This document shows positions 9,975 to 17,811 of a stretch of 33,493 nt of DNA, piece by piece (the stretch's first letter is position 1; every line of letters begins with the position of its first letter). The translations under genes and the position numbers were made by a program. The stretch lies in assembly GCA_032355985.1 (NCBI GenBank), contig JAUKVZ010000015.1, positions 1-33,493 of the forward strand, in the 5' to 3' direction. A model generated the notes under the pieces. The model was not told where the DNA came from and ran no database searches. It saw only the letters and a list, made by a program, of their open reading frames with translations. Source of the stretch: Sarcodiotheca gaudichaudii. Its lineage: Eukaryota; Rhodophyta; Florideophyceae; Gigartinales; Solieriaceae.

Positions 9975-10421
9975 TCAGGTCGCCTCGATCACATACTTGA
10001 GAAGCTCGACGATCTGATCGGGCGACTCGGCGACGGCCAAAGCCGCGGCGTCCACTTCCTTCAGCGCGTGCGTCAGCTCCGGTGCGTGCAGGGTGATCAG
10101 CTTCTTGCCCAGCGCCGCTGCATATCCCGCTTCGAACGCCGCGTTCCACTGCTTGTACTGATCGCCAAACCGAACGACAACGATGTCCGCCTTTTCGACG
10201 AGCGTGCGCGTGCGAATCGCATTGACCATGCCGCCCTTGTGATCCTTCCAGAAGGGCTTGTCCTCCGGGCCGAGGATCTTCACGCCGCACTCATCGCTGG
10301 CCGCGTGATCCGTCACGGCGGATGACAACTCGACCGGCAGATCCGCCGCCTCGACGCCGGCGCGGATGCGATCGCGCCAGTCAGAGTGAATCTCGCCGGA
10401 GAGATAGACGCGCCACACCAT
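9975..10421 (-). CDS. ytoQ: YtoQ-family protein
   Basis: This 148-residue cytosolic protein matches the YtoQ family in length and order of motifs: VYLSGEIHSDWR at the N-terminus, then ILGPEDKPFWKDHKG, and VVVRFGDQYKQWNAAFEAGYAAALGK. The fold is related to nucleoside 2-deoxyribosyltransferase-like (TIR/STIR-adjacent) Rossmann proteins. The biochemical role is not established, to my knowledge. AAGGAG seven bases before the ATG supports the start. It is the middle gene of a leftward run between the small lipoprotein gene and pyk, with 59 and 270 bases on either side. Confidence 0.88.
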   Translation of the reverse strand: MVWRVYLSGEIHSDWRDRIRAGVEAADLPVELSSAVTDHAASDECGVKILGPEDKPFWKDHKGGMVNAIRTRTLVEKADIVVVRFGDQYKQWNAAFEAGYAAALGKKLITLHAPELTHALKEVDAAALAVAESPDQIVELLKYVIEAT

Positions 10422-10480
10422 GCTGCGCTCCTTCAGGTTCAGGGGAAATCATTCAGGCTCGGAGGGCGCCGGATTCGCAG

Positions 10481-10729
10481 CTACTTCTTCTGCTTGCCGG
10501 GCCGCGGCGTGATCGGACGATTGTCCGGCGTGTCGCCGAAGAACTGGCGAATCTGCCCCGGATTGTCCTCTTCCTTCTCCACCTCATACGAGCTGGAGCC
10601 CAGCCCCTTCGCCTGCACCACGCGCTCATAGCAGCCCGAAGCGCCAAAAGGCGCCGTGAGCAGGCCGCCCGTGATCAGGATCAGGGCCAATCGCCGCGTT
10701 TTCGTTGTATCAGGGCTTGATGAGGGCAT
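10481..10729 (-). CDS. Small predicted lipoprotein
   Basis: This is an 82-residue protein from the ATG at 10729; a GTG at 10756 would add nine residues. A basic N-terminus and the hydrophobic run LALILITGGLLTAPF lead to a lipobox-like GASGC (Cys33), followed by YERVVQAKGLGSSSYEVEKEEDN and a proline- and lysine-rich end. Similar short proteins starting Cys-Tyr-Glu-Arg-Val-Val are, as far as I recall, frequent in planctomycetes and have no known function. Neither start has a good ribosome site. It lies between the S41 peptidase gene and ytoQ on the same strand. Confidence 0.65.
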   Translation of the reverse strand: MPSSSPDTTKTRRLALILITGGLLTAPFGASGCYERVVQAKGLGSSSYEVEKEEDNPGQIRQFFGDTPDNRPITPRPGKQKK

Positions 10730-10782
10730 AGGAGGAATCAGCCTAGTGACAGTCACGGTGATGCCGCAACCTGGACACGATT

Positions 10783-12024
10783 CTAGACGCCCTCTCGGAT
10801 CCGAGCCGCGAGCGCCTCGACGGCCGCATCGAACTGCGGATCACGACCCGCGGCATAAGGAATCGGCCGCTCGATTGCGACATCCGGCTCGATACCCACA
10901 CCCTCCAGACGCTCGCCATCCACTTCAACATCATGCACCGCCAGATACAAAATGGCGCCATTGCTCAGGACATAAGGCCTTCCACCAAGCACAGCAGCGC
11001 CGGTGCGGGCGCCGATGATCGGCCCGAAACCATGCTTCTTGAATGCATACGCCATGATCTCCTTGCCGCTGCGAGAACCCTCGTCGACCAGCAGAGCCGC
11101 AGGCTTGCGCCAGTGCGGATCATGCGTATACGGCTCTCCATCGCGGGGAATCCCCCTCAGTGCAGGGGGGCGCGTATCGAAGAAACTCAAATAGTCCGGC
11201 ATCGCGCCACCCCAGCCGCCGCGCAAATCGACGATCAGGCCGTCCGCCTCTGAAAGTGGCTCTGAAGTGGCCAGCTCGATCAGCGCATCCTGAAAGTGCA
11301 GCCCGGCATATGACCACATCGGCACATACGCGATGTTCAGGTCGCCGGCCGCAATCACACGCGAACCCTCGCGCATCGCGCGAAGAAAGAGCTCACTGGG
11401 AACAATGGATTCAACGGCCACACGCGCCGTGCGCGACGGCGCATCGGGACCAGACCGTCGATATTCGATAGCGAGCGTCGCGCCCGCTTCAGCGCCGAGG
11501 ATCGCAGCTTCCGACGGCGCCCTGCCGTCGATTGTCACCAGTTCATCCCCGGCGCGAAGCCCGGCCGCAGCCCCCGTTGATCCCGCATGCACGCGATCAA
11601 TGAACACGCGTCCATCGTTCTCCACAAGCGCAATGCCGATCGTGTTGTAAACAATCGCCCCTTCGCCATTGCGCTTTACATCAAGCGCGGGTTCATCCAG
11701 CCCGAAGAGCTCCGCAATCTCAAACCGGCGCGCATCACCCAGACCGAAGTACGCCGTGTGCGAAGCGCCCAGCGCGTCAAGCGCCTTGGCCATCACCTTT
11801 GAAAACTCCGCATCGCCTTCAGCGCGACCGGCTTCGGATTCGTACTGCTCGCAGATCAGCCGCCAGGGCTCGCCCGCCCGAGCCTCGTCGTAGAAATTCT
11901 CCGCGACGATCTCTCTGATCTCCTCGAATCGCGCTTTTTCCTCTGAACCGGCGATCGCCGGCGGCGACAACAGAAGGGCGCCGACGAGGCAGAACGCTCC
12001 CGAAGGGAATCTCCGCTCCATCAT
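10783..12024 (-). CDS. Secreted S41-family peptidase with PDZ domain
   Basis: This 413-residue exported protein resembles C-terminal processing and tricorn-core peptidases. A signal peptide (MMERRFPSGAFCLVGALLL...AIAG) is followed by a helical region, then a PDZ-like domain (about 130-200) with AAGLRAGDELVTIDGRAPSE. The peptidase core shows GLIVDLRGGWGG and LVDEGSRSGKEIMAYAFKK. The serine three residues before the Glu (Ser319) is the likely nucleophile, and Lys344 or a nearby lysine may be the base. The start has GAGG seven bases upstream; the frame is open a further 52 codons without sense. Transcribed away from the TPR gene at 12179. The substrate is unknown. Confidence 0.82.
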   Translation of the reverse strand: MMERRFPSGAFCLVGALLLSPPAIAGSEEKARFEEIREIVAENFYDEARAGEPWRLICEQYESEAGRAEGDAEFSKVMAKALDALGASHTAYFGLGDARRFEIAELFGLDEPALDVKRNGEGAIVYNTIGIALVENDGRVFIDRVHAGSTGAAAGLRAGDELVTIDGRAPSEAAILGAEAGATLAIEYRRSGPDAPSRTARVAVESIVPSELFLRAMREGSRVIAAGDLNIAYVPMWSYAGLHFQDALIELATSEPLSEADGLIVDLRGGWGGAMPDYLSFFDTRPPALRGIPRDGEPYTHDPHWRKPAALLVDEGSRSGKEIMAYAFKKHGFGPIIGARTGAAVLGGRPYVLSNGAILYLAVHDVEVDGERLEGVGIEPDVAIERPIPYAAGRDPQFDAAVEALAARIREGV

Positions 12025-12131
12025 TGGAATTCCTCGCTCAGTTTCCCGTAAGAGTCTCGTGAGGGGACGATGCGCGCGTCCGCGCCTGCCCGGCGAGCCT
12101 TCATCATGGCCGCAATCGCGCTGCCGGCAAC

Positions 12132-12137
12132 TATATT
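12132..12137 (+). promoter_or_regulatory. -10-like box TATATT
   Basis: TATATT lies 41 bases before the TPR gene start in a GC-rich context and is the only such box in the divergent region 12025..12178. A recognisable -35 hexamer is not visible, so this is a tentative promoter. Confidence 0.25.
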
Positions 12138-12178
12138 GGGGCGGGTCTTGGATTCTGAGGCCTGACGGAGGAACAACC

Positions 12179-13207
12179 ATGACACATCGATCGCTCGCAC
12201 TCCTTCTGCTCTCCGCCCTGGCGTTTCTTGCGTGTGCGCCCGGCGCGCTCGCCGCAGATAACGCCTCTGCCGCGGCCCAGGAGGTGTACGAAGATCTTCG
12301 GTCCTACCAGGTGGACACGAGTGATCAGGATGCGGCGCTCAACGCCATGCGCCAGGCGGTCAAGGCGGATAAGGAAAATGCGCAGTGGCGAGCCGGCCTT
12401 GCGCTTGCGCTGGCCGCCGCCCAGGAATGGAAGGATGCGCGCGAAGAAGCTGAAGCCGCCGTCGAGCTTGCGCCCAACGTCGCCGACTACCACGTCATCC
12501 GAGCGGATGTCATCTTCCAGGGCATCGACGACGCCTCGCTCTTCGCCAAGGGCAAGCTGGCGAGCCAGGGCCGCAAGGCGTACGAGCGCGCCGTCGAACT
12601 CGACCCGGACAACATGAGCGCCCGCATCGGACTGGCGAACTTCTACATCTTCGCGCCCGGCATCGCCGGCGGCAGTCTCACAAAGGGCAAGGAACATGCC
12701 GAGGCGCTTGTCGACATCGAAGGCGCACAGAGCCAGGGCTACATGCTCCTCGCCCAGATCGCGATGAAGCGCGATGACTGGAGCGCATTTGATCAGGCGA
12801 TCGTTGACGCCTTGGATGCGTCCAACTCGCCGGAAGATCAGTTGAATGTCATCCGATCCCTCGGCATCGCGCTTGTCTTCCAGGAGAAAAAGTACGAGCG
12901 CGCGGCCGCGCTCGTCGCGGCGCATGAAGACATTGCCGCTTCAGATTCCACATCGCTCTACATCTGGGGCGTCTCTCTGCATGAACAGAATCGCTACGCC
13001 GAGGCGGCGGATGTGCTGGAGCGTGTGATCGCCGTCAAGAGCGACGCCGTCAACTCGCGATACCGATTGGCGCAGTGCTACGAAGAGCTCCAGCGCTGGG
13101 CCGACGCCGAGCGTCTCTATCAGGAGTACGTGGATATGTTCCCTGATGGCAGCGACGCCAAGGCCGCGAAGAAGGGCGTCAAGCGCATGAAGAAGAAGCA
13201 GCGCTGA
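12179..13207 (+). CDS. Exported TPR-repeat protein (copy 1)
   Basis: This 342-residue protein begins with a signal sequence, MTHRSLALLLLSALAFLAC, which could be processed as a lipoprotein at Cys19 or cut after APGALA. The mature part is built from TPR-type helical repeats, for example ENAQWRAGLALALAAAQEW and YERAVELDPDNMSARIGLA. The stretch FYIFAPGIAGGSLTKGKEHA is shared almost word for word with the TPR gene at 14048. GGAGGA eight bases before the ATG fixes the start. It probably acts as a periplasmic or surface scaffold; no partner is known. Its stop lies two bases from the stop of the convergent thioredoxin-fold gene. Confidence 0.8.
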   Translation: MTHRSLALLLLSALAFLACAPGALAADNASAAAQEVYEDLRSYQVDTSDQDAALNAMRQAVKADKENAQWRAGLALALAAAQEWKDAREEAEAAVELAPNVADYHVIRADVIFQGIDDASLFAKGKLASQGRKAYERAVELDPDNMSARIGLANFYIFAPGIAGGSLTKGKEHAEALVDIEGAQSQGYMLLAQIAMKRDDWSAFDQAIVDALDASNSPEDQLNVIRSLGIALVFQEKKYERAAALVAAHEDIAASDSTSLYIWGVSLHEQNRYAEAADVLERVIAVKSDAVNSRYRLAQCYEELQRWADAERLYQEYVDMFPDGSDAKAAKKGVKRMKKKQR

Positions 13208-13209
13208 GA

Positions 13210-13695
13210 TCAGAATCGAGCTGAAGCGCTCGGGCTGCTCGTCGCCTCTTGCAGAAAGAAGAGCAACTCTTCAGCAGAGAGCGCGCCATTCTTCTGCGCG
13301 ATCACTTCATCATCGCGCATCACGATGGTCATCGGGAACGAACGCGTCTCAAGCACCTTCATCGCGTCACTGTCGAATGGCCACTTCACATACGCCGTCT
13401 CGGCGTTGCTGCGCATCCACTCCTCGACGCGCACATCCGTCAGGGCGCCTCGCTTGTAGATCTGGCAGCGAAGGCAGAAGTCCGCCGTCACCACGGCCAC
13501 GACGACCCGCCCATTCGCATCCGCTTCGCTCATTGCCGCATGCAGCGAGCGATCCGCATCAAAGATCGAAGGCGTGTCGGCGACCCAGAAGGGGGAGATC
13601 GCCAGCGCAATGATCACCAGCGCGGCCGCGTTCAGCGCGATCCGCTTCCACAGCGGCATGCGCCGCTTCTTTGATCCATCCGACTTGCGTCCCAT
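13210..13695 (-). CDS. Membrane-anchored thioredoxin-fold protein
   Basis: This 161-residue protein has a basic N-terminus, one transmembrane helix (about 18-38) and a thioredoxin-like domain outside. The redox pair is Cys74 and Cys77 in ADFCLRCQIY, followed by the cis-proline region SFPMTIVMRDDE. The arrangement resembles the C-terminal domain of DsbD and thioredoxin_7 proteins, which pass electrons to periplasmic thiols. It sits between two related exported TPR genes but on the opposite strand. The start codon is preceded by AGCAGGG, a poor but usable ribosome site. The fold is fairly sure; the redox partner is unknown. Confidence 0.78.
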   Translation of the reverse strand: MGRKSDGSKKRRMPLWKRIALNAAALVIIALAISPFWVADTPSIFDADRSLHAAMSEADANGRVVVAVVTADFCLRCQIYKRGALTDVRVEEWMRSNAETAYVKWPFDSDAMKVLETRSFPMTIVMRDDEVIAQKNGALSAEELLFFLQEATSSPSASARF

Positions 13696-14047
13696 CCCTG
13701 CTCAATCCTCCATTGGCCCCAGCACTCCCTACATCGAGCGGTCGAGACTCCTCCTGAAGGCGACATGGAGGTGTTCGCCCGACCCAGGCCATCCGAACGT
13801 CCAGTAAAAATCCGCTGGCGTCATGGCGGCCACAAGTCAGGGCGCAAAACCGGCCTGTGACGCCCGAAAACGCCTTCTTGGCGATCGAGGTCAACCCGAT
13901 AGGGGCGTCCGTCGTACATATGGCCGATACATCGCCTGCCGGTTTCGCCCGTTGCGTCGCCGGCGCCCGCGACCCGTGATCCCTTGGGATCATCGACCGA
14001 AGTTGGTCGATTCGATCTTTGAAGCCATCCAGGGACGCCTCCCGCCC
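13696..14047. other. Long divergent intergenic region with two hairpins
   Basis: These 352 bases separate the thioredoxin-fold gene from the second TPR gene. No convincing coding sequence is seen; a frame is open from 13823 but lacks family similarity. The right part holds two adjacent inverted repeats, TGATCCC/GGGATCA (13977-13992) and ATCGACC/GGTCGAT (13992-14011), ending 36 bases before the TPR start. The region probably carries both promoters and a structured leader. Confidence 0.4.
13977..14011 (+). promoter_or_regulatory. Tandem stem-loops in the leader of the second TPR gene
   Basis: TGATCCC-TT-GGGATCA and ATCGACC-N6-GGTCGAT are perfect 7-bp inverted repeats that share one base at 13992. 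They could be two regulator half-site pairs or consecutive RNA hairpins. The TPR gene itself lacks a Shine-Dalgarno site, which makes a role in translation control thinkable. Confidence 0.35.
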
Positions 14048-15097
14048 ATGAAACGACTCCTCCCCCGACGAATCGCTATCGCCGCATGTTGCGCGCTCAC
14101 CTCCGCCACCGCCTTCGCCGGCGCCGCCGCGGAAATGATCGCCGCAGACTCCTACGTGGAAGAACTGCGTCTCTACGCAGTCGACGCCTGGGAGTACGAA
14201 GAGGCTGATCGCGCGCTGAAAGTGGCCGCGGCTGTCGAGCCGGAAAATCCTCGCTGGCGCATCGGTCAGGCCATGCTCGACTGCAGCCGTCACGCCTTCC
14301 CAAGCGCCATCGAACACGCGCGCCAGGCGACCAAACTCGACGACGAGAACGCCGAGGCGTACTACTGGCTCGGCGTCGCCCACATGGCGTCGCTCGGCAC
14401 GGCGCCTGATGATGATCGCAAGGATCACGCCGAAGACGGACGCGACGCGCTCAAGAAGGCCGTCAAACTCGACCCGGAACATGCCGACGCCCGCACACTG
14501 CTGGGCATCTTCTATATCGAAGCCCCCGGCATCATCGGAGGAAGCGCCGGCCGCGCCGAAAAGCAGGCCCGCAGGCTCGATGAGATCGAAGGCGGCCAGT
14601 TCGGCGCGCTCGCCATCCGTGCGCTCCTCGCCGCTGAAGAGGAGCACTGGGGCGAGGTCATGAAGCTGTGCAACGATGCCGAAGCGTGTGCGCCGACGGA
14701 GGTGCACATTCTGAACCTTCGCATGCGTCAGGCCAAAGCAATGATGAGGGGCGAGGCGGATCCCGACTTTGCCGTCTCCGTGCTCGAAAATCTGACGCGC
14801 CAGGCCGATGACGAACATCACTTCAGCCGCGCCCTGCTTGGCCGCGCGCTGCTGCTGCAGGGTGATGTCGAGCGCGCCCGCGAAACGCTGGAAGCGGCCA
14901 CCGGCGCCAATCCCGACCTGGCAGAAGCTCATCTTGATCTGGCCGAGTGCTACCTCGCCCTGGGCCACCTCGAAGAAGCCCGCGATTGCTATGCGGCATA
15001 CCTCGAGCGGCGGCCCGACCATCCCAATACGAAAGAGGCGAAGCGCGCGCTCAAGAAGGTCAACCGCTCCATCGCCCGCGCTGACTCCGACGCCTGA
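14048..15097 (+). CDS. Exported TPR-repeat protein (copy 2)
   Basis: This 349-residue protein starts with the signal peptide MKRLLPRRIAIAACCALTSATAFAG and continues in TPR repeats, for example HARQATKLDDENAEAYYWLG, LKKAVKLDPEHADARTLLG and LAEAHLDLAECYLALGHLEE. The block FYIEAPGIIGGSAGRAEKQA corresponds to the same block in the TPR protein at 12179, so the two are old paralogues. The frame is open 75 codons upstream, but the signal peptide defines the start; no Shine-Dalgarno site is visible. The phosphatase gene follows after 38 bases, which suggests a shared transcript, although the phosphatase may also have its own promoter. Confidence 0.8.
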   Translation: MKRLLPRRIAIAACCALTSATAFAGAAAEMIAADSYVEELRLYAVDAWEYEEADRALKVAAAVEPENPRWRIGQAMLDCSRHAFPSAIEHARQATKLDDENAEAYYWLGVAHMASLGTAPDDDRKDHAEDGRDALKKAVKLDPEHADARTLLGIFYIEAPGIIGGSAGRAEKQARRLDEIEGGQFGALAIRALLAAEEEHWGEVMKLCNDAEACAPTEVHILNLRMRQAKAMMRGEADPDFAVSVLENLTRQADDEHHFSRALLGRALLLQGDVERARETLEAATGANPDLAEAHLDLAECYLALGHLEEARDCYAAYLERRPDHPNTKEAKRALKKVNRSIARADSDA

Positions 15098-15117
15098 GCC
15101 CGGCCCCCCGGCCCCCC

Positions 15118-15134
15118 GGCGGTACACTGCCGCC
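15118..15134 (+). promoter_or_regulatory. Hairpin with embedded -10-like box at the phosphatase start
   Basis: GGCGGTA-CAC-TGCCGCC gives a 7-pair RNA stem that ends one base before the ATG at 15136. Its centre is TACACT (15123-15128). If that is a -10 box, transcription would begin near the ATG and the mRNA would be leaderless. If the gene is read from upstream, the hairpin would cover the ribosome site. Both readings are inference. Confidence 0.3.
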
Positions 15135-15135
15135 G

Positions 15136-17094
15136 ATGGCCGAGCCTTCCACACGCACAATCCGCAAACGCCGTTCGATCGCAGCGCGCATCCTGATCGT
15201 GCTGCTCTTGATTTCGCTGCTGCCCCTGCTGGCAGTCGCCATCTTCAACGCCGTGCGAAGCTTGCAGGCCGTTGAAGCGGTCGCACGCTCGAACCTGCAA
15301 CAGATCGCCAAGACGACGGCGTCGCAGCTCGATCAGCTCATCGAAGACACAACCTATGACCTGCGCTTCCTCGCTGACGATGCGCGGATCAAGCGGCTGC
15401 TTCAGACGAATGGCGCCGCACGCGAGAGCGCCTTCGATGACGCCATGCAGGTGCTCGCCAATATCACCAACGCCAACGCGACGTATGCATCCGCCTTTGT
15501 GGCCGGGGCGGACGGCGTCGGCGTCGCATCCTCCAATCCGCGCAACATCGGACAGGATCTGAACTTTCGCGACTACATGCGCAATGCGCTGGCGGGCGAG
15601 ACGTATATCTCCGACATGCTCGTCGGCAAGACGACAGGCGAGGCCGGCATCTACTTCTCCAGCCCGGTCCGTGGCGAAGCGGACGACATCGTCGGCGCCG
15701 TCGTCATCAAACTGCGAGGCGATCGCGTCGAGAAGCTGATCGAGTCCGTCACCGATGTCACCGAAGCGGCGGAGTTTGAGAGCATCCGCGATATCAGACA
15801 GCCCATCGCCGTGATCATCGATGAGAACGGCATCATCATCTCAGCCACAAAGCCGCTGCACGATTTCCTGTACCAGAGCCTGACGCAACTCTCCCCAGCA
15901 GAACTCGAATCCATCGATCCGGCGACCCGCTACGGCAAGAACTCCATCACATCCGTCGATCTGCCGGAACTCGCGGCCGGCATGGAAGGTCAGGAGGAAG
16001 CCGGATGCGTCGTCGTCACCGGCAAACGCGGCAAGTTCGTCGCCGGCTTTGCGCGCATGCAGGAACGACCCTGGTATGTCTGCGTCACTGAACCCTTGTC
16101 GGAGTTCATCGCGCCGCTCATCGCGCTGGCCCGAGCACAGCTGCTCGGAGCGCTTCTGCTGGCGGCGCTGGCGGCCATCGTCGCCGTCATGCAGGCCCGC
16201 CACATCGTCAGCCCCATCGCCCAGCTCACCCAGGCAGCGACGCGCCTCAGTAATGGTGACTTCGACACGCGCGTCGACATCAGCACACGCGATGAAATTC
16301 AACTGCTTGCCGATTCCTTCAACGACATCGCGCCCAAGCTGCAGGAACATGTGCGCATGAGTAAGTCGCTGGCGCTCGCCAATGAGATCCAGCAGAACCT
16401 GCTGCCAGCGGGACCGCCTGAGGTTTCGGGACTGGACATCGCCGGCATCAACCTTCCCTGCGATGAGACCGGCGGCGACTACTTTGATTACATCGACTTC
16501 CGCCGAGGATCCGGCGCCGCGATGGATTTCCTTGTCGGCGATGTCACCGGCCATGGCGTCGCCGCGGCCTTGCTCATGACCAGCGGCCGCGCGCTGCTTC
16601 GATCAGGCGCCGCTCGATTCGTTTCAATGTCCGAACTCGTCGCCGATGTCAACGATCGCCTCGAATCCGACACGCTCGATGGTCGCTTTATGACGCTCTT
16701 CTACCTCAGCGTCGATGCGAGAAAGGGCGCCGCATCCTGGTGCAGCGCTGGCCATGATCCGGCTCTGCTCTACGACCCGCAATCGGATTCCTTTGAAGAT
16801 CTCACCGGTGAAGGCTTTCCGCTCGGCATCGTGCCCGAGGCGGACTTTCCAACGTTTTCACGCGAGGATCTTCACGCCGGACACATTCTCGTCATCGGCA
16901 CCGATGGCGTCTGGGAGGCGCACGATGAAGCCGGCGAGATGTTCGGCAAGGAGCGCCTGCGCGACCTCGTTCGCAAGTCCGCAGCCCGATCCGCCCAGAC
17001 CATCGCCGACGCCATCCTCGGCGCCGTGCTCGAGTTTCAGGGCGACCTGCCGCGCGAAGATGACATCACCGTCGTCGTCGTCAAACTCATATAA
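15136..17094 (+). CDS. Sensor serine phosphatase (cache-HAMP-PP2C/SpoIIE, RsbU-type)
   Basis: This 652-residue membrane sensor has a transmembrane helix at about 18-38, an extracytoplasmic cache-type domain to about 325, a second helix (LLGALLLAALAAIVAVM) near 335-352, and a HAMP linker with SPIAQLTQAATRLSNGDF. The cytoplasmic PP2C-type phosphatase (about 430-650) shows its metal-binding aspartates in CDETGGDYFDYI, GDVTGHGVAAAL, IGTDGVWEAH and REDDITVVVVK. Such enzymes dephosphorylate anti-anti-sigma factors (partner switching) in response to a small ligand. No STAS, anti-sigma or sigma gene is nearby, so the target is unknown. The stop lies ten bases from the convergent DUF429 gene. Confidence 0.92.
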   Translation: MAEPSTRTIRKRRSIAARILIVLLLISLLPLLAVAIFNAVRSLQAVEAVARSNLQQIAKTTASQLDQLIEDTTYDLRFLADDARIKRLLQTNGAARESAFDDAMQVLANITNANATYASAFVAGADGVGVASSNPRNIGQDLNFRDYMRNALAGETYISDMLVGKTTGEAGIYFSSPVRGEADDIVGAVVIKLRGDRVEKLIESVTDVTEAAEFESIRDIRQPIAVIIDENGIIISATKPLHDFLYQSLTQLSPAELESIDPATRYGKNSITSVDLPELAAGMEGQEEAGCVVVTGKRGKFVAGFARMQERPWYVCVTEPLSEFIAPLIALARAQLLGALLLAALAAIVAVMQARHIVSPIAQLTQAATRLSNGDFDTRVDISTRDEIQLLADSFNDIAPKLQEHVRMSKSLALANEIQQNLLPAGPPEVSGLDIAGINLPCDETGGDYFDYIDFRRGSGAAMDFLVGDVTGHGVAAALLMTSGRALLRSGAARFVSMSELVADVNDRLESDTLDGRFMTLFYLSVDARKGAASWCSAGHDPALLYDPQSDSFEDLTGEGFPLGIVPEADFPTFSREDLHAGHILVIGTDGVWEAHDEAGEMFGKERLRDLVRKSAARSAQTIADAILGAVLEFQGDLPREDDITVVVVKLI

Positions 17095-17104
17095 GCGGCG
17101 CCAG

Positions 17105-17809
17105 CTACCGCCACATCTCCATCAGCAGCCCGCGTTCATCGCGCGATGGATCCGCAGGCACGCGCTCGGCGGCATTGACGCCGCGCTTCATCGCGCAAAA
17201 CAATGCGGCAAACGCATCATGCATGTCATCATCCGCCATCGACTTCATCGGATACCCGCTGCGCATCGCACTTCGCGCAACAGAGCCGAACGCCTCATCA
17301 ATCAGCGCCGCCCGCTCCGCCTTGCCCTCTGATGTCTTCTTGTTGTGCCGCATCGGCGCGCCCGCCCAGGATGCAAAGCACAGCTCCGGATGAATCTCGA
17401 TCAGCCACGCCTGATCATCAGGCTCGATCATCCGATCGATATCCCGAATCTTCGGCGTGATATTCCACGCCTGCTTCGAAATCCCCTTGCCCGTGCGCTC
17501 GCGGCTCAGCGCATTGGCCTCTTCCCAAGACGCCTGCTCGATCGCATCGCGAATCGGCGTGAAGAACACACTGTGATGCCGCGTGGGCGCCAGCAGCGTT
17601 CGAGCCTCCAGATCACACGCCCGCCGCCCCGCCGCCGGCAGACCGATGGGAATGTCAATCGCCATGACATCAATCGCATGCGAATCGCGCAGTGCAAAGA
17701 GCGCCTCGGCATCCGGCACGAGCGCATGCGCATGCTCGCGCGAATCCGTATCCAGCATGGCGCAGATCCATCCGCCCGGCGCGCCATCCACACCCGCATA
17801 GACAGCCAT
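17105..17809 (-). CDS. DUF429-family protein (RNase H-like fold)
   Basis: This 234-residue cytosolic protein shows the DUF429 landmarks. These are an N-terminal Asp in YAGVDGAPGGW, a second acidic motif AIDIPIGLP, the stretch GKGISKQAWNI, IEIHPELCFA and a C-terminal DDDMHDAFAAL. The family is predicted to have an RNase H-like fold with clustered acidic residues, but its activity is not established. The ATG lies two bases after the stop of the alpha/beta hydrolase gene, with GAAGAG just upstream, so the two genes form an operon and are probably translationally coupled. Confidence 0.85.
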   Translation of the reverse strand: MAVYAGVDGAPGGWICAMLDTDSREHAHALVPDAEALFALRDSHAIDVMAIDIPIGLPAAGRRACDLEARTLLAPTRHHSVFFTPIRDAIEQASWEEANALSRERTGKGISKQAWNITPKIRDIDRMIEPDDQAWLIEIHPELCFASWAGAPMRHNKKTSEGKAERAALIDEAFGSVARSAMRSGYPMKSMADDDMHDAFAALFCAMKRGVNAAERVPADPSRDERGLLMEMWR

Positions 17810-17811
17810 GC

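Noticed and set aside
11146-11171. Inverted repeat CCCCCT ... AGGGGG near 11153 as a third copy of the shared palindrome
   Set aside because: It lies inside the S41 peptidase gene, has a different spacer length and different outer bases.
13559-15160. Open frame of 533 codons antisense to the second TPR gene
   Set aside because: It crosses a promoter region and the thioredoxin-fold gene's N-terminus and has no motif. The sense strand encodes a clear signal peptide and TPR repeats.
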